Source of the DNA: Nitratireductor sp. XY-223
Lineage (GTDB): Bacteria > Pseudomonadota > Alphaproteobacteria > Rhizobiales > Rhizobiaceae
Reading direction: 5' to 3'
Length of the DNA: 64,000 nucleotides
NCBI RefSeq assembly: GCF_004959855.1
Contig: NZ_SPNT01000002.1
Span: 858,520 to 922,519 of the forward strand
Positions 35,158 through 46,144 of the stretch are shown piece after piece. The notes under the pieces are model-generated. The model made no database searches and was not told the origin of the DNA. It was given only the letters and a program-made list of their open reading frames with translations. Position 1 is the first letter of the stretch; each line of letters begins with the position of its first letter. The translations under genes and the position numbers were made by a program.

Positions 35158-35877
35158 CTATTTTTCACCCTGACCGAGGTAATCGGCAAGACCTTCAATG
35201 TCGCCGCGCCTAAAAAAACCTTCGGACGGGCCGGTGGCGACAATCCTGCCCTTGTCCAGGAAAACAATGCTGTCTGCAATCGCCGCAGCCTCGTCGGGCT
35301 GGTGAGTAACGATCAAAACGGTCATTCCTGTCTCGACCTGCAATTCACGGACCAATAGCAGCATATCGCGGCGTAATCGAGGCCCTAGCGCTGCAAATGG
35401 CTCGTCAAGCAGCAAGACCGGCCTGCGGCGCACGAGCGCCCGTGCTATGGCGACGCGCTGGCGTTCGCCGCCGGAAAGGCTGCCCGGCATGCGGCTTTCG
35501 AATCCGGCAAGTCCGACGCGCTCGAGCGCTTCGGCGACACGCGCCCGATCAGCCGGGTCCGCGGTTATGCGCGGCCGTATCCCCAGACAGATATTGGTGG
35601 CGACGTCGAGGTGCGAAAAAAGGTTGTTCTCCTGGAACACCATGGTCACCGGCCGGTCGGACGGATCGTCGTTTGTAACATCGGTTTCGCCGATAAAAAG
35701 CCGCCCCTCACGGGGCGTTTCAAAGCCGGCTATAAGATCGAGCAGCGTCGACTTGCCGGCACCGGACGGGCCGATCACCGCGGCGATGGTTCCGGCGGCG
35801 ACGTGTGTGTCGAAGCTGAATTCGAAATCGTCGCGGCTCAGGGTGACCGCGTTCAGATCCACCGTCTTGCCGATCAC
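35158..35877 (-). CDS. thiQ: Thiamine ABC transporter ATP-binding protein
   Basis: ThiQ powers import of thiamine and its phosphates. The ATPase has Walker A GPSGAGKS, the signature LSGGERQRVAIARAL and Walker B VLLLDEPFAALGP. The track shows it inside a 691-aa ORF whose first 450 codons are thiP read out of frame; the true start is GTG 35877, overlapping the thiP stop (GTGA) and preceded by GGGGG. That gives 239 residues. It is the last gene of riboswitch-thiBPQ. Confidence 0.93.
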   Translation of the reverse strand: MIGKTVDLNAVTLSRDDFEFSFDTHVAAGTIAAVIGPSGAGKSTLLDLIAGFETPREGRLFIGETDVTNDDPSDRPVTMVFQENNLFSHLDVATNICLGIRPRITADPADRARVAEALERVGLAGFESRMPGSLSGGERQRVAIARALVRRRPVLLLDEPFAALGPRLRRDMLLLVRELQVETGMTVLIVTHQPDEAAAIADSIVFLDKGRIVATGPSEGFFRRGDIEGLADYLGQGEK

Positions 35878-37526
35878 AATTGCGCCCCCGATGAAACCCG
35901 GCCCCTGTCGGCAATGACCATCAGCACAAGGCAAACAAGCCCCAGAAGAAGCGCCAGACCGGCGGCATCGTTCGTCCTGTAGCTGCCCATGCGCTGCAGC
36001 AGCAGATAGGGCAGCGTGACGACGTCCTGGCTGCCGAACAGCGCAATCGCGCCGAGATCGCCGAGCGACAACGCCATGGCGAAAGCGGTCGCCAGCAGGA
36101 AGGCGCGGCGAAGACCCGGCCAGTCGACAAGGACGAGGCGGTTCAGCCCGGAAATGCCAAGCGACGCCGTAAGCCGTGCCGTGCGGGCCATATGGGTGGT
36201 ATGGGCGGGTTCGAGAACGCGGATGACGAAGGGGAGCGCCATCAACGCGTTGACGGCCACGACGATCAGCGGGGCAATGGCAAAGACATCGACGTGGCCG
36301 CGCAACAGCACGAACCAGCCGGCGCCAAGAACAATGGGCGGCACCAGCAGCACGAGGCTGGACGCTGCCGCTGCGGCGGCGCGAAAGCCCCGTGCCCAGC
36401 CGTGCCGCGGCGCAAGCGGCAGGGCAGCGTGGCGGGCGCGCACCAGGGTCATTGCCATCGATACGGACAGGAGCGCGGCAACAACGGCGATCAGCAGGCT
36501 GGTAGTCACCGCCCGCCAGACGATCGGCTCTCCAAGCAGGCGGCCGAAGTCGGCGAGCAGGCCGGCAACGGCAATGGAAACGAGCGGCGAGACCAAAAAC
36601 AGCGCGGCAATACCGATCAGCCCGAAATCCGCGGCGACCGCGGCTGGGCTTTTCCCGGGATGGCGCCGGACCCGGTGCCCGATGGTGGCGCCCTCCTCGG
36701 GCGCGCCGCCGAGCCATGTCAGCAGGATGAGAAGGAGCGACGTCAAACCCAATTGCAGAAGCGCCAGAATGACGGCGCGCTGCGGATCGAAGTCGAAGCG
36801 CAGCGCCTGGTAGATCGCCACCTCGATGGTGGTGGCGCCTGGGCCGCCGCCGAGCAGAAGCACCAGCGTGAAACTGGTGACGCACAGCATGAATACGAGG
36901 CCGCAGACCGGGGCCAGGTGGCTGCGGATGAACGGCCATTCGATCAGCCGGAACACGGTCCAGGGGTCGAGGCCGATCTGCGCGGCGTTGCGCCACTGCT
37001 CGGGCGGAACCCGCTCGAGCTGCGCAAGAAGGAGACGGGCCGAAAGCGGCAGGTTGAAGAAGACATGGGCGAGCAGGATGCCGGTCAGGCCGTAGATGGA
37101 GACCGGCTGTTCGAGGCCGGCGGCGAGAAGCACCGAGTTGAAAATCCCCTGGCGGCCCCAGATCTCGATCAGACCGAGCGCGGCAACGATGGGCGGCAGG
37201 CCGATCGGAACGGCAAGCAGGCGAATAAGCCAACTGCGGCCGATGAACGCCTGCCGGCGTGCCAGCGCCCTTGCGAGCGGGATTGCGAAGGCAACGGAAA
37301 GCAGCGTCGACAGGAACGCCTGCAGCAGCGTAAAGCGCGTGACTTTCCAGATATAGCTGGTGAACAGCGGACTGCCGTCATCGGCAGCGCCCACGGCGGT
37401 CGTCAGGAGCGCGACGACGGCGGCGCCGATCACCGCCGCCATGGCACAGAGCACAAAGAGCCCTGCACCAATGTTGGCCTTGATCCGGCGCCGTTCGATC
37501 ATCAATCGCTCATGACCGCCAGCCAC
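35874..37526 (-). CDS. thiP: Thiamine ABC transporter permease
   Basis: The 550-residue permease has two homologous BPD_transp halves with about twelve transmembrane helices, and EAA-loop-like stretches ([20 protein letters not shown] in the first half, [18 protein letters not shown] in the second). This fused two-domain layout is typical of ThiP. It overlaps thiB upstream by 25 bp and thiQ downstream by 4 bp, so the three genes are translationally linked. Confidence 0.95.
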   Translation of the reverse strand: MAGGHERLMIERRRIKANIGAGLFVLCAMAAVIGAAVVALLTTAVGAADDGSPLFTSYIWKVTRFTLLQAFLSTLLSVAFAIPLARALARRQAFIGRSWLIRLLAVPIGLPPIVAALGLIEIWGRQGIFNSVLLAAGLEQPVSIYGLTGILLAHVFFNLPLSARLLLAQLERVPPEQWRNAAQIGLDPWTVFRLIEWPFIRSHLAPVCGLVFMLCVTSFTLVLLLGGGPGATTIEVAIYQALRFDFDPQRAVILALLQLGLTSLLLILLTWLGGAPEEGATIGHRVRRHPGKSPAAVAADFGLIGIAALFLVSPLVSIAVAGLLADFGRLLGEPIVWRAVTTSLLIAVVAALLSVSMAMTLVRARHAALPLAPRHGWARGFRAAAAAASSLVLLVPPIVLGAGWFVLLRGHVDVFAIAPLIVVAVNALMALPFVIRVLEPAHTTHMARTARLTASLGISGLNRLVLVDWPGLRRAFLLATAFAMALSLGDLGAIALFGSQDVVTLPYLLLQRMGSYRTNDAAGLALLLGLVCLVLMVIADRGRVSSGAQL

Positions 37527-38518
37527 TCATCGACCCAGGCCTTGCGGTTTTTTGATACTTCGTCGGCGCTGAACAACAGCGTCTTGTCCGGATGGACGAG
37601 CTCTCCAAACGCGGCCGGCAGCGGTTCCGACATCTTGCCGGCGGGGAACATCCAGTTGGTCGTCGGGATCGCATTCTGGAAATCCGGTCCGGTCATGAAT
37701 TCGAGGAACTGGCGGGCAAGCTCCTTGTTCGTCGAGGACTTCACCAGCCCAGCCACTTCGATCTGCATGTAGTGGCCCTCCTCGAACGCCGCGGCCCGGT
37801 AGCGGTCGGTGTCTTCGGCGATCATGTGATAGGCCGGAGAGGTGGTATAGGACAGAACCATCGGCACCTCGCCGGCGGTGAATAGGCCATAGGCCTCCGA
37901 CCAGCCCGGCGTCACGGTCAGGACCCGCTGCTTCAGTTTCTCCCAGGCCTGCGGTGCGGCGTCGCCATAGACGGCCTTGACCCACAGAAGCAGGCCGAGG
38001 CCGGGCGTCGAGGTGCGCGGATCCTGGATGGCGATCTTCTGGTTCGGATCGCCCTCGACGAGCGCCTTCAGGCTCGCCGGCGAGTTGTCCAGGGCGTCCG
38101 TATCGTAGACGACGGCGAAATAGCCGTAGTCATAGGGAACGAAAACATCGTCGCTCCAGTTGCCGGGTACGTCGACATTCGATTGATCGATGCCGCTCGG
38201 CTCGAACAGGCCGGTTTTCTTCGCCTCGGTGACCAGGTTGGTGTCGAGGCCGAGCACGATATCGGCCTTCGTCGTTTCGCCTTCGAGCTTGAGCCGGTTC
38301 AACAGGGCGACGCCATCGGCGATGCCGACCCAGTTGAGGGTGCAGTCGCACTGTGCCTCGAATGCCTCCTTGACGACCGGGCCGGGGCCCCATTCGGCAA
38401 CGAAGCTGTCATAGGTGTAGACCGTCAGTTCGCGGTCGTCGGCAACGGCGCCGGTCGCTGAAGCAATGCTGGCAAATGCTGCGAAGGCAGCGGAAAAAAG
38501 GGTTGTCCTGGCAGGCAT
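37502..38518 (-). CDS. thiB: Thiamine-binding periplasmic protein
   Basis: ThiB captures thiamine, TMP and TPP in the periplasm for ThiPQ. The product of 338 residues begins at ATG 38518, preceded by GAAGGAGG; the track ATG at 38533 overlaps that site and is not used. A signal peptide ends near GAVADD. The mature part has [19 protein letters not shown] and [14 protein letters not shown], all typical of the TbpA family. A TPP riboswitch precedes it. Confidence 0.95.
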   Translation of the reverse strand: MPARTTLFSAAFAAFASIASATGAVADDRELTVYTYDSFVAEWGPGPVVKEAFEAQCDCTLNWVGIADGVALLNRLKLEGETTKADIVLGLDTNLVTEAKKTGLFEPSGIDQSNVDVPGNWSDDVFVPYDYGYFAVVYDTDALDNSPASLKALVEGDPNQKIAIQDPRTSTPGLGLLLWVKAVYGDAAPQAWEKLKQRVLTVTPGWSEAYGLFTAGEVPMVLSYTTSPAYHMIAEDTDRYRAAAFEEGHYMQIEVAGLVKSSTNKELARQFLEFMTGPDFQNAIPTTNWMFPAGKMSEPLPAAFGELVHPDKTLLFSADEVSKNRKAWVDEWLAVMSD

Positions 38519-38568
38519 GAGCGCCTCCTTCATCTGGTTTCTTCGGGAAAAAGGCGCTTTGACATGCG

Positions 38569-38657
38569 TCTAATCCCTCCGCCGGTACGAGCCGGATCAG
38601 GTTCTTCGGGTTGGCAAAGCCTCTCAGCCAGCGTCGCCACGCTGGCACCCCGTTAGA
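38569..38657 (-). promoter_or_regulatory. TPP (THI-element) riboswitch controlling thiBPQ
   Basis: On the minus strand the aptamer reads GGGGTGCC, then GGCTGAGAGG, ACCC, GAACCTGATCCGG and TACCGGCGGAGGGA, all hallmark THI-box segments in the right order. The ends pair (TCTAA / TTAGA), forming P1. The variable P3 arm is CCAGCGTGGCGACGCTGG. It sits 51 bp before the thiB start, so TPP binding most likely blocks the ribosome-binding site or causes early termination; no clear terminator hairpin was noted. Confidence 0.96.
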
Positions 38658-38726
38658 GCAACAACCGTCTTAGTGCGGCCGTTCGGCGCTGGCAAGTGGG
38701 CAAAAAGCTGCTATGTGCTTCGATCG

Positions 38727-39380
38727 ATGGACCAAAAGACCACATTTTTGATCCTGCTCGGCGGGAATCTGGAAAAAACGGCGCGGCTGCGGGAGCAGAT
38801 CGCGGACGCGCGGGTGATCGCCGCGGACGGCGGGATGTTCCACGCCCATGACCTGAAATTGAAGCCCGAAGTGTGGGTCGGCGATTTCGATTCCTCGCCG
38901 CCCGACCTGCAGCAACGGTGGTCGCGCACGCCGCGCAAGCCCTATCCGGCGGCCAAGAACCTGACCGACGGCGAGATTGCCGTCGAGGAGGCGCTGGCGC
39001 TTGGCGCGCAGCGGATCGTCCTGGCCGGTGCACTCGGCGGCGAGCGCAGCGACCACGCCTTTTTTCACATGGCGCTCGCCTGCGCGCTGAAAGCGCGCGA
39101 CATCGACGTGCTGCTGACCTCCGGGCTTGAAGAAGGCTGGGCGCTGGGCACCGGATCGTGCACGATCGACCTGCCGGCGGCATCGATGTTCTCCATCCTC
39201 AATTTCAGCGACGTGTCGGCGCTCAGCATCGCCGGTGCGCGCTACGGGCTTGAGGACCACGATCTCGATTTCGGCTCGTCGCGGACGATCTCCAATGTCG
39301 CCGAGGGGCCCGTCACCGTGACGCTCGGTTCGGGAACCGCGCTGCTTTTGGCGCGGCCCTTCGATTTGTCGGGCGAGTAA
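38727..39380 (+). CDS. thiN: Thiamine diphosphokinase
   Basis: ThiN (TPK) makes thiamine diphosphate directly from thiamine, so it completes the salvage route that thiBPQ feeds. The 217-residue protein has ADGGMFHAHD, WVGDFDSSP, NLTDGEIAVEEAL and AGALGGERSDHAF, the conserved TPK active-site blocks. The start is ATG 38727 (MDQKTT); the track ORF adds 18 codons that run into the thiBPQ riboswitch promoter region. It is divergent from thiBPQ. Confidence 0.9.
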   Translation: MDQKTTFLILLGGNLEKTARLREQIADARVIAADGGMFHAHDLKLKPEVWVGDFDSSPPDLQQRWSRTPRKPYPAAKNLTDGEIAVEEALALGAQRIVLAGALGGERSDHAFFHMALACALKARDIDVLLTSGLEEGWALGTGSCTIDLPAASMFSILNFSDVSALSIAGARYGLEDHDLDFGSSRTISNVAEGPVTVTLGSGTALLLARPFDLSGE

Positions 39381-39383
39381 ACG

Positions 39384-41207
<1,824 letters not shown>

Positions 41208-41297
41208 GGGTGTTTCGTTGCGCCGGAGCGCAAAACTGTTCCCATTTGAACAAAACCCGCCTAATGTCCCGGCGAAAAAGATGCGAGAGTGAAAAAC

Positions 41298-42140
41298 ATG
41301 CAGTTTGAAGGCACAAGCGCCTATATCGCGGAAATGGACCTGAAGGTCGCGGTCAACGCGGCGATCACCCTGGAACGGCCGCTCCTGGTAAAGGGCGAAC
41401 CGGGGACGGGCAAGACGGAGCTCGCAAAGCAGGTTGCCTCGGCGCTCGGTCTCGAACTGATCGAGTGGCACATCAAGTCGACGACCAAGGCGCAGCAGGG
41501 CCTTTACGAGTATGACGCCGTTTCGCGGCTGCGTGACAGCCAGCTCGGCGACGACCGGGTCAATGACGTGCGCAACTACATCAAGCGCGGCAAGCTCTGG
41601 GACGCCTTTGCCTCGCAGGAGAAAGTGGTTCTCCTGATCGACGAGATCGACAAGGCCGATATCGAGTTTCCGAACGACCTGTTGCAGGAACTCGATAAGA
41701 TGGAGTTCTTCGTTTACGAGACCGGGGAAACGGTGCAGGCGGTGCAGAGGCCGGTCGTCATCATCACCTCCAACAACGAGAAGGAGCTGCCGGACGCCTT
41801 CCTGCGCCGCTGCTTCTTCCACTACATCAAGTTCCCCGATGCGACGACGCTGCAGAAAATCGTCGATGTGCATTATCCCGGCATCAAGCAGGAACTGGTG
41901 AGCGCGGCGCTGACCCAGTTCTACGAGATCCGCGACGTGCCGGGCCTGAAGAAGAAGCCGTCGACGTCCGAGGCGCTGGACTGGATCCGGCTTCTTGTTT
42001 CCGACGATGTCGCGCCCGCCGACCTGCGCGGCAGCGCCAAGAATGCACTTCCCCGATTGCATGGTGCATTGCTGAAGAATGAACAGGATGTCCACCTGTT
42101 CGAACGCCTGGCATTCATGGCACGGCGCGACGGCGCCTGA
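41298..42140 (+). CDS. MoxR-type AAA+ ATPase
   Basis: The 280-residue AAA+ protein has Walker A GEPGTGKT, Walker B VVLLIDEIDKAD and the sensor IITSNNEKELPDAFLRRCFFHYI. MoxR ATPases work with VWA-domain partners in cofactor insertion or protein maturation. Here the probable partner is the VWA protein at 43141, separated only by metA. ATG 41298 (MQFEGTSAYIAE) fits the family start; the track uses GTG 41289. Confidence 0.9.
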   Translation: MQFEGTSAYIAEMDLKVAVNAAITLERPLLVKGEPGTGKTELAKQVASALGLELIEWHIKSTTKAQQGLYEYDAVSRLRDSQLGDDRVNDVRNYIKRGKLWDAFASQEKVVLLIDEIDKADIEFPNDLLQELDKMEFFVYETGETVQAVQRPVVIITSNNEKELPDAFLRRCFFHYIKFPDATTLQKIVDVHYPGIKQELVSAALTQFYEIRDVPGLKKKPSTSEALDWIRLLVSDDVAPADLRGSAKNALPRLHGALLKNEQDVHLFERLAFMARRDGA

Positions 42141-42192
42141 TAAAAACGTACTTCGTTTTCCATGAAATCCATGCCATCAGATCGACAGTTCC

Positions 42193-43119
42193 ATGCCCAT
42201 CAAGATTCCAGACCAGCTGCCTGCGCGAAAAACGCTTGAAAACGAAGGCGTGACGGTCATGACCGAGACCGCCGCGATCCGGCAGGACATCCGGCCGCTG
42301 CAGATCGGGCTCTTGAACCTGATGCCCAACAAGATCCGCACCGAGGTGCAGATGGCGCGGCTGCTCGGCGCGACGCCGCTGCAGGTGGAACTCACCCTCG
42401 TGCGCATCGGCCGACACAAGGCCAAGAACACGCCGGAGGATCACCTGCTGGCGTTCTATCACACGTGGGACGAGGTCAAGCACCGCAAGTTCGACGGCTT
42501 CATCATCACCGGTGCGCCGATCGAGCTGCTCGAATTCGAGGAGGTCGCCTACTGGGACGAGATGACCCGCATTCTGGACTGGACCGTGCACAATGTGCAT
42601 TCCAGCATGAATGTGTGCTGGGGGGCGATGGCGGCGATCCACCATTTCCACGGGGTGCCGAAGTATTCCCTGAACGAGAAGGCCTTCGGCGTCTACCGGC
42701 ACCACAACCTCAATCCGGCTTCGCCCTATCTCAACGGCTTTTCCGACGATTTCCAGATCCCGGTGTCACGCTGGACGGAGGTCCGCGACAGCGACATCGA
42801 CCCGGAATCGGGGCTGGAAGTGCTGATGAAATCCGATGAAACGGGCGTGTGCCTGGTGCATGAGGCCTTCTGCAACCGCCTCTACATCTTCAATCATATC
42901 GAATATGATTCCTTCTCGCTTGCCGAGGAGTATCAGCGCGATGTGTCGCAGGGAAAGCCGATCCATATTCCGCATAACTATTTCCCGGATGACGACCCTG
43001 AAAGCGAGCCGCAGAACCGCTGGCGCAGCCACGCGCACCTTTTGTTCGGGAACTGGATCAACGCGCTCTACCAGTCGACGCCGTATGACATGTCCCTGAT
43101 CGGGGCGGATCGGAAGTAG
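42193..43119 (+). CDS. metA: Homoserine O-acyltransferase MetA (predicted acetyl-CoA type)
   Basis: MetA activates homoserine for methionine synthesis. The 308-residue protein has the catalytic Cys142 (NVCWGAMAA), His (FNHIEYDS) and Glu of the family. Residue 111 is Glu ([15 protein letters not shown]); in this family Glu111 goes with acetyl-CoA and Gly111 with succinyl-CoA, so this is predicted to be a homoserine O-acetyltransferase despite its MetA fold. It lies 52 bp after moxR. No SAM-II riboswitch fits in that gap; there is only a weak AT-rich hairpin (AAAACG/CGTTTT). Confidence 0.94.
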   Translation: MPIKIPDQLPARKTLENEGVTVMTETAAIRQDIRPLQIGLLNLMPNKIRTEVQMARLLGATPLQVELTLVRIGRHKAKNTPEDHLLAFYHTWDEVKHRKFDGFIITGAPIELLEFEEVAYWDEMTRILDWTVHNVHSSMNVCWGAMAAIHHFHGVPKYSLNEKAFGVYRHHNLNPASPYLNGFSDDFQIPVSRWTEVRDSDIDPESGLEVLMKSDETGVCLVHEAFCNRLYIFNHIEYDSFSLAEEYQRDVSQGKPIHIPHNYFPDDDPESEPQNRWRSHAHLLFGNWINALYQSTPYDMSLIGADRK

Positions 43120-43140
43120 CAGCAAGAAAGGGAAACGCGC

Positions 43141-44325
43141 ATGTTCATACCCTTCTTCCTGGAATTGAAGGCCGCGAAGGTCCCGGTGTCGCTGCGTGAA
43201 TACCTGACGCTTCTGGAAGGCATGGACGCGCGCCTCGTGCCGTACGACGTCGAGGGTTTCTACTATTTGGCGCGCTCGGCGATGATCAAGGACGAGCGCT
43301 ATATCGACCGCTTCGACCGGATCTTCTCGCAGGTCTTCCGCGGCGTTGAGGCGGTTTCCGGCGAAGCCGGCCCGGAAGCGGTCGAACTGCCGGAGGAGTG
43401 GCTGCGCAAGCTCGCCGAGAAGCATCTGAGCGAAGAGGAAAAAGCGCTGATCGAAAGCCTCGGCGGTTTCGACAAGCTGATGGAAACGCTGAAGAAACGC
43501 CTGGAGGAGCAAAAGGGGCGGCACCAGGGCGGCAGCAAGTGGATCGGCACCGCCGGCACCTCGCCCTTCGGCGCCTACGGCTACAATCCGGAAGGCATCC
43601 GCATCGGCCAGGACAGCAGCCGCAACAGGAGCGCGGTCAAGGTTTGGGACAAGCGTGAGTTCCGCAATTTCGACGATTCGGTGGAGCTCGGCACCCGCAA
43701 CATCAAGGTGGCGCTGAAGCGCCTGCGGCGCTGGATCCGGGCCGGCGCCCAGGAAGAATTCGACCTCAACGGCACGATCCGCTCGACCGCTGAGCACGGC
43801 TATCTGGACGTCCAGACCCGGCCGGAACGGCACAACGCCATAAAGCTCTTGATGTTCTTCGATGTCGGCGGCTCGATGGACGGCCACGTGCGGGTCGTCG
43901 AGGAGCTGTTCTCGGCGGTGCGCTCCGAGTTCAAGCACATGGAATACTACTATTTCCACAACTGCCTCTACGAGGGTGTGTGGAAGGACAACCGCCGCCG
44001 CCACAGCGAGGTGCTGCCGACCTACGAGGTGTTGCGCACCTACGGTTCGGATTATCGGGTCATCTTCGTCGGCGATGCCTCGATGAGCCCCTACGAGATC
44101 GTATATCCGGGCGGCGCGGTGGAACACTGGAACGAGGAGGCCGGCGAAGTCTGGCTTCGCCGCGTGCTCGACCATTTCAACAAGGTCGTGTGGATCAATC
44201 CGACGCTCGAGAAGCACTGGGGGTACACTCATTCCATCGGGCTGATCCGGGAGATCTTTTCCGAGCACATGTACCCGCTGACGCTGGCGGGGCTGGAAGC
44301 GGCCACCCGCGAATTGTCGCGATAG
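43141..44325 (+). CDS. VWA-domain protein (CoxE-like), MoxR partner
   Basis: The 394-residue protein has an N-terminal helical region and a C-terminal von Willebrand A domain with the MIDAS motif DVGGSM (about residue 240) and a later FVGDASM. Such proteins pair with MoxR ATPases, probably the one encoded at 41298. The N-terminal segment LKAAKVPVSLREYLTLLEGM is typical of this alphaproteobacterial subgroup. Its client is unknown. It is 21 bp after metA and 9 bp before the mutarotase gene, so moxR-metA-VWA-mutarotase may be one transcript. Confidence 0.88.
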   Translation: MFIPFFLELKAAKVPVSLREYLTLLEGMDARLVPYDVEGFYYLARSAMIKDERYIDRFDRIFSQVFRGVEAVSGEAGPEAVELPEEWLRKLAEKHLSEEEKALIESLGGFDKLMETLKKRLEEQKGRHQGGSKWIGTAGTSPFGAYGYNPEGIRIGQDSSRNRSAVKVWDKREFRNFDDSVELGTRNIKVALKRLRRWIRAGAQEEFDLNGTIRSTAEHGYLDVQTRPERHNAIKLLMFFDVGGSMDGHVRVVEELFSAVRSEFKHMEYYYFHNCLYEGVWKDNRRRHSEVLPTYEVLRTYGSDYRVIFVGDASMSPYEIVYPGGAVEHWNEEAGEVWLRRVLDHFNKVVWINPTLEKHWGYTHSIGLIREIFSEHMYPLTLAGLEAATRELSR

Positions 44326-44334
44326 GGGCGGGCG

Positions 44335-45351
44335 ATGGCGGCTGAACCGGTGCTTTTCGGCAGGACGCATGACGGGGAGCCGGTTCACAGCCTAAAGATC
44401 ACCGGCGGCGGGCTGACGGTCGACCTGATGAGCTGGGGCGCCGGCATTCGGGACCTGCGCATGGACGGGCACGATGCGCCGCTGGTGCTCGGCTTCGAGG
44501 AATTCGAACATTATCCGGTCCATTCGCCCTATTTCGGCGTGACAGCGGGCCGCTACGCAAACCGCATCGCGCATGGCCGCTTCACGATCGACGGCACCGG
44601 CCATCAGCTCGACCGCAATGAAAAGGGCGCCAACCACCTGCATGGCGGTACGCGCGGCATCGGCAGGCGGGTCTGGTCGATCGCAGAACATGGCGCGGAT
44701 TTCTGCCGTTTCGAGATCGCCGATCCCGACGGCCATATGGGCTATCCCGGCAATTGCGGCATTTCATGCACCTATCGCCTGAAACCGGGCGGTGTGCTGT
44801 CGGTGGTGCTCGAGGCCGAAACCGACCGGCCGACCCTGTGCAATCTCGCCCACCACAGCTATTTCAATCTCGATGGTGGCGACACCATTCTCGACCACGA
44901 GGCGATGATCGCGGCGGATCACTACCTGCCGGTCGACGGCGAACTGATCCCGACCGGCGAGATCTGCGCTGTTGCCGGTACGGAATTCGACTTCACCGAG
45001 ATGCGGCCGATCCGGTTGGGCGGGCGCGAGACGCCGTTCGGCTACGACCACAATTTCTGCCTCTCGGATGCACGCGGACCGAAGCGTGCCGTGGCGCTGG
45101 TCCGCAGCCTGTGCTCCGGCATCGCCATGGAAGTGTGGACGGGCGAACCCGGCCTGCAATTCTATACGGGACTGAAGCTCAACGTTCCCGTGCCGGGGCT
45201 GGACGGGCGCCGTTACGGATCCTGCGGCGGCTTCTGCATGGAGAGCCAGGTGTGGCCCGATTCCCCCAATCATCCGCAATTTCCGAGCGCGGTGTTGCGG
45301 CCGGGGACGCGCTTGCTGCAGGAAACGGACTATATTTTTTCCCGCGAGTAG
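44335..45351 (+). CDS. Aldose 1-epimerase (galactose mutarotase type)
   Basis: The 338-residue protein has the GalM landmarks: FGVTAGRYANRI, NHLHGG, the catalytic His in HHSYFNLDG and the catalytic Glu in CMESQVWPDSPNHPQ. It interconverts alpha and beta anomers of aldoses. It is 9 bp behind the VWA gene but ends 112 bp before the first sulfosugar-type operator. It could serve the downstream sugar locus by supplying the right anomer, yet it looks GalM-like rather than YihR-like, so this link is tentative. Confidence 0.9.
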   Translation: MAAEPVLFGRTHDGEPVHSLKITGGGLTVDLMSWGAGIRDLRMDGHDAPLVLGFEEFEHYPVHSPYFGVTAGRYANRIAHGRFTIDGTGHQLDRNEKGANHLHGGTRGIGRRVWSIAEHGADFCRFEIADPDGHMGYPGNCGISCTYRLKPGGVLSVVLEAETDRPTLCNLAHHSYFNLDGGDTILDHEAMIAADHYLPVDGELIPTGEICAVAGTEFDFTEMRPIRLGGRETPFGYDHNFCLSDARGPKRAVALVRSLCSGIAMEVWTGEPGLQFYTGLKLNVPVPGLDGRRYGSCGGFCMESQVWPDSPNHPQFPSAVLRPGTRLLQETDYIFSRE

Positions 45352-45429
45352 GCCGGTAAAACGCAACAATTGCAGATGCTTAAGTTTGTCCGCGGTGCAG
45401 CGCCGCGGGTGATCGCGCCGGCCTGCAGC

Positions 45430-45477
45430 TTGACAGGCGCGTCAGAGTAAGGCCCATTAATATATATTATATAAGAC
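45430..45477 (+). promoter_or_regulatory. Promoter and operator O1 of the TRAP transporter genes
   Basis: A TTGACA (45430-45435) is followed about 20 bp later by an AT-rich -10 region and the operator ATATTATATAAGAC (45464-45477), which differs by one base from the 14-bp palindrome found at three other promoters. The surrounding ATATATATTATATAAGA matches the extended form at O4 on the opposite strand. Confidence 0.75.
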
Positions 45478-45551
45478 TCTGCGGCGGCGATGTCCCGTTT
45501 GGGAGGATGCGACATCTGCGCGGCCCGCGGACGTATTTGCGGGGGAGGATC

Positions 45552-46139
45552 ATGGCCGCGATTATCGCCATCATAAGACCGCTGGCATGGATCAACACGA
45601 TGCTGCTGCGCATCGGACGCAATATCGCCTGGGTGGCGATGGGGCTGATGGTGCTGATCATCGTTTTGCAGGTCGTCTTCCGCTACGTGCTGAACGACGC
45701 ATTGTCGTGGTCCGAGGAGGCGGCGCGCTTCCTGATGCTGTGGATGACGGCACTGATCGCGCCCAGCGCCTATCGTTGGGGCGGCTTCGTTTCGATCGAT
45801 CTTGTCCATGACATGCTGCCGAAACGTGTCGGCAGCATCCTGGCGCTGATCCTGCTGCTGATCAGCCTGATGGTGCTCGTTGTCGCTATTCAGCTCGGCT
45901 ACAACCACGTCAATTCCGGATGGCTGTTCGCTTCGCAAACGCTCAAGCTCGATCTGAGTTCCATGGGATGGGGAATCGTCCGCGTCAAGCAGGCCTGGAT
46001 GTACATGTCCGTGTTCGTGGGCGTCATCTTGCTGACGATCGTGAATATCGAGCTTTGCCTCAAAACACTCGCCGGGATCATCGATCCCACCCGTGAAGTG
46101 CCGGCGGACCAGGATCACCTGGTCATCACAGCGGAGTAG
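45552..46139 (+). CDS. TRAP transporter small permease (DctQ type)
   Basis: The 195-residue four-helix membrane protein is the small permease of a tripartite ATP-independent transporter. It has the typical QVVFRYVLNDALSWSEEAARFLMLWM segment (conserved N..l.W.eE). Translation starts at ATG 45552 after GGGGGAGGA; the track ORF is 15 codons too long. It is 5 bp from the large permease gene and lies behind operator O1, so it belongs to the co-regulated sulfosugar set. Confidence 0.9.
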   Translation: MAAIIAIIRPLAWINTMLLRIGRNIAWVAMGLMVLIIVLQVVFRYVLNDALSWSEEAARFLMLWMTALIAPSAYRWGGFVSIDLVHDMLPKRVGSILALILLLISLMVLVVAIQLGYNHVNSGWLFASQTLKLDLSSMGWGIVRVKQAWMYMSVFVGVILLTIVNIELCLKTLAGIIDPTREVPADQDHLVITAE

Positions 46140-46144
46140 GCCCG

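Noticed and set aside
35158-37233. 691-aa ORF suggesting a large fused ABC protein
   Set aside because: Only its last 239 codons are real (thiQ); the rest is thiP read in the wrong frame.
42141-42192. SAM-II riboswitch before metA
   Set aside because: The 52-bp gap is too short for the aptamer with spacing and lacks its conserved segments; only a weak AT-rich hairpin is present.
44335-45351. Mutarotase as a dedicated sulfoquinovose mutarotase
   Set aside because: It looks GalM-like rather than YihR-like, follows the VWA gene by 9 bp, and has no shared operator in front; its link to the sulfosugar block is only proximity.
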